Source: DATGQT01 sp033720695
GTDB taxonomy: Bacteria; Bacteroidota; Rhodothermia; Rhodothermales; Rubricoccaceae
NCBI GenBank assembly: GCA_033720695.1
Contig: JAWWCA010000167.1
Span: 1-8,091, forward strand
Direction of reading: 5' to 3'
DNA length: 8,091 nucleotides
Shown here piece after piece: positions 1 to 4,569 of the stretch; positions within the stretch are counted from its first letter, which is position 1, and the number at the start of each line of letters is the position of its first letter. Position numbers and translations under genes: made by a program. The notes beneath the pieces are model-generated. The model saw nothing but the letters and a program-made list of their open reading frames with translations. It ran no database searches and was not told where the DNA came from.

Positions 1-249
1 AGCCGCATCCTCGCCACGCTCTCGCCCGAATACCGCGAGGTGCTCGTCCTCCGGGAGTACCAGAACCTGTCCTACGAGGAGATCGCGGCCGTCACCCGCA
101 ACACCGTCTCCTCGGTCAAGAGCCGGCTGTTCAAGGCCCGGCGCAAGCTGGGGCAGCACCTCCAGCCCTGGCTGGAGCCTACCGAGCCCGCCGCCCCGAC
201 CCCTCGCCTTTCCCGCCCCGACGCGGCCTCCGATGTCCCCTTGCGCTGA
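1..249 (+). CDS. ECF-type RNA polymerase sigma factor, C-terminal part (5' end outside window)
   Basis: Partial gene; 82 codons and a TGA stop are visible, in frame from base 1. The visible part is sigma-70 region 4, which binds the -35 element. It opens with LATLSPEYREVLVLREYQ, continues into a helix-turn-helix (LSYEEIAAVTRNTVSSVKSR, about residues 23-42) and ends in the basic FKARRKL helix, the usual ECF (sigma-70 family, group 4) layout. A Pro/Ala-rich tail of about 24 residues (59-82) follows and is probably disordered. The last 17 bases overlap the start of a zinc-finger anti-sigma gene, the classic arrangement of an ECF factor with its cognate inhibitor, so translational coupling is likely. 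Region 2 and the promoter lie upstream, so the ECF subgroup and target promoters cannot be told. The GTG at 40 lies inside region 4 and is not a real start. The family call is secure; the regulon is unknown. Confidence 0.9.
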   Translation, partial: SRILATLSPEYREVLVLREYQNLSYEEIAAVTRNTVSSVKSRLFKARRKLGQHLQPWLEPTEPAAPTPRLSRPDAASDVPLR

Positions 250-730
250 CCCCCGCGCCGAGACGCTCCTCAACCTCTACGCCGACGGCGAGCTGCCGTC
301 GGGGCAGCAGCCCGAGCTGTTCGCGCACCTGGCGCGGTGCGCGGCGTGCCGGGCGCAGTTCAACGCCCTCCTGGCCTTCCGCCTGGCCGCCCGCCAGGAG
401 GCCCTCCTCGTGCCGCCCGCGGCCGACGAGGCGTTCCTCGCCCGGATCGACCGGCTCCGCCGCGCGGCGCACCCCGCCCCCGACCGGGCGGCCGAGCGCC
501 GGGCCCTCGGGTCCCCGCTCCGGCGCCGCGTGCCGCTCGGACTCGCCCTGGCCGCCGTCGCCCTCGTCGTGGCCCTCGGGCTCGTCTCCCGCCCGGCGCC
601 CCCCGACACGCGCGCGACCGCCCCCGCCTTCCGCCTCACCGAGGTCGTCCTCGACGACGGCAACGCGCTCTACGTCATGGACAACATCACTGTCGAGGGC
701 GAGCAGGACGAGGGCGGCGCGGACGGCTGA
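233..730 (+). CDS. Membrane-anchored zinc-finger anti-sigma factor
   Basis: 165 residues. It probably binds and holds the ECF sigma factor encoded just upstream, with which it overlaps by 17 bases. The N-terminal part looks like a ZAS (zf-HC2) domain: LLNLYADGELPSG (residues 12-24), then HLARCAAC with H32-x3-C36-x2-C39, and Cys4 as a candidate fourth zinc ligand. A basic linker (R97-R99) leads to one membrane helix at about residues 100-118 (PLGLALAAVALVVALGLV). Only about 47 residues remain outside the membrane, ending in an acidic tail (EGEQDEGGADG). The predicted topology is ZAS domain in the cytoplasm and short tail in the periplasm, by the positive-inside rule. The ATG at 233 is the only sensible start, with the whole ZAS domain downstream. 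A site-2 protease gene, rseP, lies about 1.4 kb downstream and such a protease could cleave this protein, but that is inference. The signal sensed is unknown. Confidence 0.88.
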   Translation: MSPCADPRAETLLNLYADGELPSGQQPELFAHLARCAACRAQFNALLAFRLAARQEALLVPPAADEAFLARIDRLRRAAHPAPDRAAERRALGSPLRRRVPLGLALAAVALVVALGLVSRPAPPDTRATAPAFRLTEVVLDDGNALYVMDNITVEGEQDEGGADG

Positions 731-756
731 CGGGAGCCCGGCGGCGGCGCGGCGGC

Positions 757-764
757 TATCTTCG
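757..764 (+). promoter_or_regulatory. Possible Bacteroidota-type -7 box upstream of dxr
   Basis: TATCTTCG is the only A/T-containing patch in the 54-base gap between the anti-sigma gene and dxr, and starts 28 bases before the dxr ATG. It fits the pattern TA-n-n-TT seen before rseP, uppS and bamA in this window and resembles the Bacteroidota -7 element TAnnTTTG. No convincing -33 TTG lies at the right distance. The call is inference from position and recurrence. Confidence 0.4.
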
Positions 765-784
765 GCCCCTCCGCCCGCCGCCCG

Positions 785-1975
785 ATGCTGCCTCCGCTCT
801 CCCGCCCGCCCGCCCGCGCCGACGGCCCCCGACGCCTCGTCGTCCTCGGCTCGACGGGCTCGATCGGGACGCAGACGCTGGAGATCGCGGCGCTCTTCCC
901 GGAGCGGCTGACCGTCCAGGCCCTGGCGGCCGGATCCAACTGGGAGGCCCTCGCCGCGCAGGCCCGGCGGTTCCGCCCCGCGGCCGTCTGCATCGCCGAC
1001 GAGGCGGCGCGGGCGCCCCTCGCCGAGGCGCTGGCCGGCACGGCCACGCGCGTCCTGTGCGGGAGGGAGGGGCTGTGCGAGGTGGCCGCGCACGAGGCGG
1101 CCGACGTCGTGGTGGCGGCCATCGTGGGGGCGGCCGGGCTGCGGCCGACGCTCGCCGCCGTCGAGGCGGGCAAGACCGTCGCCCTCGCCAACAAGGAGAC
1201 GCTCGTCGTGGCCGGCGCGCTCGTCCGGGCCCGCGCCGCCGCGCGCGGCGCGACGCTCCTGCCCGTCGATTCCGAGCACTCGGCCATCTTCCAGTGCCTC
1301 GTCGGCGAGGACCCGGCCGACGTCGAGGGGCTCGTCCTGACGGCCTCGGGCGGCCCGTTCCTCCGCCGCCCGGCCGAGGCGTTCGACGCGATCACGCCCG
1401 CCGAGGCCCTCGCGCACCCGAACTGGAGCATGGGCGCGAAGGTCACGATCGACTCGGCCACGCTCGCCAACAAGGGGCTGGAGGTGATCGAGGCGCGGTG
1501 GCTCTTCGACCTCCCGCCCGAGCGGATCGAGGTGCTCGTCCACCCCCAGTCCATCGTCCACTCCCTCGTCGCCTTCCGCGACGGCTCGGCGAAGGCGCAG
1601 CTGGGCGTGCCCGACATGCGGGTGCCCATCCAGTACGCGCTCACCTACCCCGAGCGCTGGCCCGCCCCGCACCCGCGCCTCGACTGGCGCACCCTCGGCA
1701 CGCTCGACTTCGAGCCGCCCGACCTCGGCCGCTTCCCGGCGCTCGGCCTCGCCTTCGAGGCGCTCCGCCGCGGCGGCACCGCGCCGGCCGTCCTCAACGC
1801 CGCCAACGAGGCCGCCGTCGCCCGCTTCCTCGAGGGGCGCATCCCGTTCCCCGCCATCCCCCGCCTCATCGAGGCCGCCCTCGACGCCGCCGACGCCGCG
1901 CCGGCCGACGACCTCGACGCCCTCGCCGCCGCCGACGCCGCCGCGCGGGCCGTCGTGGCGGAGCGGGCCGCGTGA
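785..1975 (+). CDS. dxr: 1-deoxy-D-xylulose-5-phosphate reductoisomerase
   Basis: 396 residues, close to the family length (E. coli Dxr 398). It converts 1-deoxy-D-xylulose 5-phosphate to 2-C-methyl-D-erythritol 4-phosphate with NADPH, the committed cytoplasmic step of the MEP pathway to IPP/DMAPP. The N-terminal NADPH-binding loop GSTGSIG is at residues 22-28 and the ANKET motif at 135-139 (K137). The metal ligands are D162 and E164 in LPVDSEHSAIFQ, and E233 in NKGLE. The substrate-binding SGGPF (S188-F192) and HPNWSMG (H211-G217) motifs are intact, so the enzyme should be active. ATG 785 is the only reasonable start; it gives 17 residues before the beta-strand leading into GSTGSIG, somewhat longer than in E. 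coli. The C-terminal 35 or so residues are a low-complexity Ala/Asp run coded by GCC/GAC-rich DNA. rseP follows after 124 bases. Confidence 0.97.
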   Translation: MLPPLSRPPARADGPRRLVVLGSTGSIGTQTLEIAALFPERLTVQALAAGSNWEALAAQARRFRPAAVCIADEAARAPLAEALAGTATRVLCGREGLCEVAAHEAADVVVAAIVGAAGLRPTLAAVEAGKTVALANKETLVVAGALVRARAAARGATLLPVDSEHSAIFQCLVGEDPADVEGLVLTASGGPFLRRPAEAFDAITPAEALAHPNWSMGAKVTIDSATLANKGLEVIEARWLFDLPPERIEVLVHPQSIVHSLVAFRDGSAKAQLGVPDMRVPIQYALTYPERWPAPHPRLDWRTLGTLDFEPPDLGRFPALGLAFEALRRGGTAPAVLNAANEAAVARFLEGRIPFPAIPRLIEAALDAADAAPADDLDALAAADAAARAVVAERAA

Positions 1976-1984
1976 AGAAGGGGG

Positions 1985-2007
1985 GAGGTCGCCGGCCCCC
2001 CGGCCTC
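1985..2007 (+). terminator. GC-rich hairpin after dxr, possible terminator
   Basis: GCCGG (1991-1995), loop CCCC, CCGGC (2000-2004) form a 5-bp stem, extended across a 3-base bulge by GAG (1985-1987) with CTC (2005-2007). It starts 10 bases after the dxr stop and lies upstream of the rseP promoter-like box, where a terminator would be sensible. There is no T-tract, and chance hairpins are common in such GC-rich DNA. Confidence 0.28.
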
Positions 2008-2022
2008 GCGTCCGTGAAATGT

Positions 2023-2057
2023 CTGTCCCGGAGGAACGGGGGCGCGTAGCTTTTCCG
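2023..2057 (+). promoter_or_regulatory. Promoter-like element upstream of rseP (CTG-N21-TAGCTTTTCCG)
   Basis: TAGCTTTT (2047-2054) is an A/T-rich island in GC-rich DNA, 53 bases before the rseP ATG, and matches the Bacteroidota -7 consensus TAnnTTTG apart from its last base. CTG at 2023-2025 lies 21 bases upstream, the spacing expected for a -33 TTG. The block CGTAGCTTTTCCG (2045-2057) recurs exactly before bamA (4525-4537), with a CTG at the same offset. Transcription would begin at about 2060 and leave a leader of about 40 bases. Confidence 0.58.
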
Positions 2058-2099
2058 TTCTGACGCCGTACGTCCGCCCTCCGCCCCCCCGACGCCTGC

Positions 2100-3485
2100 A
2101 TGGACGCCGTCCTCGACATCGCCTCGTACTTCTTCTGGATCGCCCTGGCCCTGGGCATCCTCGTCTTCATCCACGAGCTGGGCCACTTCCTCTTCGCCCG
2201 CCTCTTCGGGATGCGCGTCGACGCCTTCTCGATCGGCTTTCCGCCGGTGATCTGGCGGAAGCAGATCGGCGAGACCGAGTGGCGGCTCGGGGCGGTGCCG
2301 CTCGGCGGCTACGTCAAGATCGCCGGGATGATCGACGAGAGCGTGGACACCGAGTTCCTCGGCTCGGAGCCGCAGCCCGACGAGTTTCGCTCGAAGCCGG
2401 TCTGGCAGCGGATGCTGGTGATCTCGGGGGGCGTCCTGTTCAACCTCATCCTCGCCTTCCTCATCTTCATCGGGCTGACGATGTGGTACGGGGAGGCCTA
2501 CACCCCCCTCGACCGCGTGCAGGAGGTGTTCGTGGCCGACTCCTCCGTGGCCTACGGCATGGGCCTCCGCACGGGCGACCGCATCGTGGCCGTGAACGGG
2601 CAGCGGCCCGAGCGCTTCGACGACGTGCTCTCGGCCGAGACCCTGACGTCCGACCCCTTCACGCTCACCGTCGAGCGCGGCGGGGAGACGCTGACGCTGG
2701 AGGGGCCCGACCAGCTGCTCTCGCGCGTGAGCCGCGCCGAGGGCTTCGGGCTCTACTACGCCCCCTCCGTCGTCGGCCTGGTCGAGGACGGCTCGCCGGC
2801 CGAGGCGGCCGGGCTCCGGCCCGGCGACCGCCTCCTCGCGCTCGGCGAGGCCGACGTCCGGCAGTGGCCCCAGCTCATCGAGGCCGTGGCGGCCACCGAG
2901 GGCGAGCCCGCCGTGCTCCGCTACGCCCGCCCGGCCGACGCCGTCGAGGCCGGTGACCCCGCCCCCGACGAGCGCCTCGGCGACGCCGTCGTCTTCGCCG
3001 TGCCCGTCGCGGCCGAGGAGACGGCCGCCGGCTACCGCCTCGGCGTCGGCGTCGACGCCGACTACGGGCGGGAGTACGCGCGCTACGGCGTCGTCGAGGC
3101 CATCGGCGCCGGCTCGCAGCTGGCGTGGGAGCAGGTGGCCCTCTACGGCAGCCTCTTCAGCCGCCTCTTCACCGGCAAGGAGAACGTCCGCGACTCCGTC
3201 GGCGGCCCGCTCCTCATCGCGAAGATGACGAAGGAGGCGGCCGACCAGGGGCTCCAGAGCTTCTGGGTCATCGTGGCCATGCTCTCGATCGCGCTCGCCG
3301 TCTTCAACATCCTCCCGATCCCGGTCCTCGACGGCGGCCACCTCGTGTTCCTCCTCTACGAGGCCGTGACGCGGCGGGAGCCGAGCGTGAAGGTGCGGAT
3401 CGCCGTGCAGCAGGTGGGGCTGGTGCTCCTCCTGGCCTTCATGGTGTTCGTGATCTTCAACGACGCTGTGCGGTGGTTCGGCTGA
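2100..3485 (+). CDS. rseP: RseP-type site-2 intramembrane zinc metalloprotease
   Basis: 461 residues (E. coli RseP is 450). It cuts substrates within the membrane, classically anti-sigma factors already trimmed by a site-1 protease, and also remnant signal peptides. The catalytic HELGH is in the first membrane helix (H25, E26, H29). PLGGYVKIAGM (67-77) is the family's membrane-associated motif, and a second helix (about 107-129) carries GGVLFN. Two PDZ domains follow, about 138-200 (GLRTGDRIVAVNG) and 221-278 (AAGLRPGDRLLALGE). The C-terminal half has GGPLLIAK (368-375), a helix at about 388-407, the second catalytic motif NILPIPVLDGG (N403 to G413, with zinc ligand D411) and a last helix at about 436-454. 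All catalytic residues are present. ATG 2100 places HELGH at the usual distance from the N-terminus; no Shine-Dalgarno sequence is seen. A sigma/anti-sigma pair upstream and bamA/skp downstream fit a role in envelope stress, but the substrate is not shown. Confidence 0.96.
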   Translation: MDAVLDIASYFFWIALALGILVFIHELGHFLFARLFGMRVDAFSIGFPPVIWRKQIGETEWRLGAVPLGGYVKIAGMIDESVDTEFLGSEPQPDEFRSKPVWQRMLVISGGVLFNLILAFLIFIGLTMWYGEAYTPLDRVQEVFVADSSVAYGMGLRTGDRIVAVNGQRPERFDDVLSAETLTSDPFTLTVERGGETLTLEGPDQLLSRVSRAEGFGLYYAPSVVGLVEDGSPAEAAGLRPGDRLLALGEADVRQWPQLIEAVAATEGEPAVLRYARPADAVEAGDPAPDERLGDAVVFAVPVAAEETAAGYRLGVGVDADYGREYARYGVVEAIGAGSQLAWEQVALYGSLFSRLFTGKENVRDSVGGPLLIAKMTKEAADQGLQSFWVIVAMLSIALAVFNILPIPVLDGGHLVFLLYEAVTRREPSVKVRIAVQQVGLVLLLAFMVFVIFNDAVRWFG

Positions 3486-3493
3486 GGCGCCGC

Positions 3494-3501
3494 TAGCTTG
3501 G
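3494..3501 (+). promoter_or_regulatory. Possible -7 box just upstream of uppS
   Basis: TAGCTTGG lies in the 20-base gap after the rseP stop and shares TAGCTT with the boxes before rseP and bamA. It begins only 12 bases before the GTG at 3506 but 36 bases before the GTG at 3530. If it is a promoter, a start at 3506 would need an almost leaderless mRNA, while 3530 would have a leader of about 24 bases. No clear -33 element is visible because that region is rseP coding sequence. Confidence 0.4.
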
Positions 3502-3505
3502 CGGC

Positions 3506-4342
3506 GTGCAGCAGGAGAGCCCCCCCCCCGTGGTCCCCGACGCGACGGTCCAACTGACCCGCGAGGCGCAGACGCCCGAGGACGCCGCCGCGCAGGCGGC
3601 GCTGGCGCGTCGCGGCCCGCTCCCCGTCCACATCGCGTGCATCATGGACGGGAACGGCCGCTGGGCCAAGGCCCGCGGCAAGCGCCGGGCCTCGGGCCAC
3701 CGCGAGGGCGTCGAGAGCGTCCGCGTGGTCACCGAGGCGTGCGCGCAGCTCGGCGTCGGGCACCTCACGCTCTACACGTTCTCGACCGAGAACTGGGCGC
3801 GGCCCCCGGCCGAGGACACGGCGCTCATGGAGCTCCTCGTCCACACCGTCCGCCGCGAGGCCGAGCGGCTCGACCAGAACGACATCCGCCTCCACGCCAT
3901 CGGCGACCTCGACCGGCTGCCCCGGCGGTGTCGCCGCGAGCTCGAGGAGGCGATCGCGCTGACGGCCGACAACCGCCGGATGACGCTCAACCTCGCGCTC
4001 TCCTACAGCGGCCGCTGGGAGATCGCCCGGGCCGCCCGCCGCCTCGCCGCCGCCGCCCGCGACGGCCGCCTCGACCCCGACGCCCTCACCGAGGAGACCG
4101 TCGCCGCCGCCCTCGACACCGCCGGCCTCCCCGACCCCGACCTCCTCATCCGCACCGGCGGCGAGATGCGCGTCTCGAACTTCCTCCTCTGGCAGATCGC
4201 CTACACCGAGCTCCACGTCACCGACTGCCTCTGGCCCGACTTCCGCCGCGAGGCGCTCTACGCCGCCATCCGGGACTACCAAGACCGCGACCGCCGCTTC
4301 GGCCGCGTCGCCGAGGCCGAGGGCCCTCGGGAGCCGCAATAA
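3506..4342 (+). CDS. uppS: Undecaprenyl diphosphate synthase (cis-prenyltransferase)
   Basis: 278 residues from the upstream GTG (3506), or 270 from a GTG at 3530; E. coli UppS has 253. It condenses IPP units onto farnesyl diphosphate to make C55 undecaprenyl diphosphate, the lipid carrier for peptidoglycan and surface glycans. CIMDGNGRWAK holds the catalytic Asp (D48) and N50-R52. Also intact are H65 in GHREG, FSTENW (92-97), and the IRTGGEMRVSNFLLWQ block (215-230) with R216, R222, S224 and E235. These residues sit a constant 22 positions after their E. coli equivalents (D26, H43, N74, W75, R194, R200, S202, E213), so the core has no insertions there. The first 40 or so residues are unlike the family core and probably disordered. 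The start is uncertain. The 3530 GTG has AGGAGAG 10 bases upstream, sits at a normal distance from the promoter-like box, and leaves the 10-C run outside the coding region. I mildly favour it but give the longest frame. Confidence 0.95.
   Translation: MQQESPPPVVPDATVQLTREAQTPEDAAAQAALARRGPLPVHIACIMDGNGRWAKARGKRRASGHREGVESVRVVTEACAQLGVGHLTLYTFSTENWARPPAEDTALMELLVHTVRREAERLDQNDIRLHAIGDLDRLPRRCRRELEEAIALTADNRRMTLNLALSYSGRWEIARAARRLAAAARDGRLDPDALTEETVAAALDTAGLPDPDLLIRTGGEMRVSNFLLWQIAYTELHVTDCLWPDFRREALYAAIRDYQDRDRRFGRVAEAEGPREPQ
3513..3519 (+). promoter_or_regulatory. Shine-Dalgarno-like AGGAGAG before the alternative uppS start
   Basis: AGGAGAG ends 10 bases before the GTG at 3530. Most other starts in the window lack such a sequence. 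It could equally be coding sequence (Gln-Glu-Ser codons) if translation begins at 3506, so the match may be chance. Confidence 0.3.
3520..3529 (+). repeat. Ten-C homopolymer at the uppS start
   Basis: A run of ten consecutive C lies directly before the candidate GTG start at 3530 and after the candidate GTG at 3506. If translation starts at 3506 it encodes part of Ser and three Pro, and a slip of one base would shift the frame of an essential gene. If translation starts at 3530, the tract is in the leader between an SD-like motif and the start codon. Confidence 0.9.
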
Positions 4343-4388
4343 CCCCGCCCGCCGCCCCGTTGGCGTCGTGCCCCACCCCACCGGCGAG

Positions 4389-4413
4389 GCGACGGCACGG
4401 CGGGCGCCGTCGC
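4389..4413 (+). terminator. Perfect 8-bp inverted repeat after uppS
   Basis: GCGACGGC (4389-4396) and GCCGTCGC (4406-4413) are exact reverse complements around a 9-base loop, 46 bases after the uppS stop. It could end or stabilise the uppS transcript. There is no T-tract after it. It lies within a 227-base gap (4343-4569) where I see no gene. Confidence 0.33.
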
Positions 4414-4471
4414 GGCACGCCGTCCCGCGGAGCCGTTGCGTGCAGAAGCCGCAAAGAAGCCCTCCCGGGGG

Positions 4472-4494
4472 GGTGAGGCCGGGGGAGCCTCGCC
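4472..4494 (+). terminator. Hairpin followed by GTTTGA, likely terminator between uppS and bamA
   Basis: GGTGAGGC (4472-4479) pairs with GCCTCGCC (4487-4494) over 8 bp with one G-U pair and a 7-base loop. It is followed by GTTTGA, the only short T-run in this part of the gap. It ends 32 bases before the bamA promoter-like box. The GAGG of its left arm could alternatively pair with CCTC at 4461-4464. The T-tract is too short for a strong intrinsic terminator. Confidence 0.4.
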
Positions 4495-4502
4495 GTTTGA
4501 CC

Positions 4503-4537
4503 CTGCCCGACGCCCGACCCCCATCGTAGCTTTTCCG
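4503..4537 (+). promoter_or_regulatory. Promoter-like element upstream of bamA (CTG-N21-TAGCTTTTCCG)
   Basis: TAGCTTTT (4527-4534) lies 43 bases before the bamA ATG, with CTG at 4503-4505 exactly 21 bases upstream. CGTAGCTTTTCCG (4525-4537) is identical over 13 bases to the block before rseP. A second candidate upstream motif, TTGACC (4497-4502), is 24 bases from the box, too far for normal spacing. No such box is seen in the gaps before either skp gene, so this would be the promoter for bamA-skp-skp. Confidence 0.58.
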
Positions 4538-4569
4538 CCCCGAGCGGTCCCGCTCGACCCGACCTCCGC

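Noticed and set aside
40..249. Complete small gene starting at GTG 40
   Set aside because: The frame is open to base 1, and the GTG is inside sigma region 4, so this is the tail of a longer sigma factor gene.
2033..2063. ECF-type promoter GGAAC (2033-2037) with TCTGA (2059-2063) before rseP
   Set aside because: The words resemble sigma-E -35 and -10 elements, but the spacing is about three bases too long and nothing similar precedes bamA. The TAGCTTTT box between them explains the region better.
179..2170. 663-codon open frame on the minus strand across the anti-sigma factor and dxr
   Set aside because: It is antisense to two well-recognised genes. The translation is Arg/Gly/Glu-rich low-complexity text with no domain, as expected when GC-rich third positions remove stop codons from the opposite strand.
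1866..3341. 491-codon open frame on the minus strand across rseP
   Set aside because: It is antisense to rseP with all catalytic motifs in the sense frame, and its translation is Asp/Glu/His/Arg-biased without domain features.
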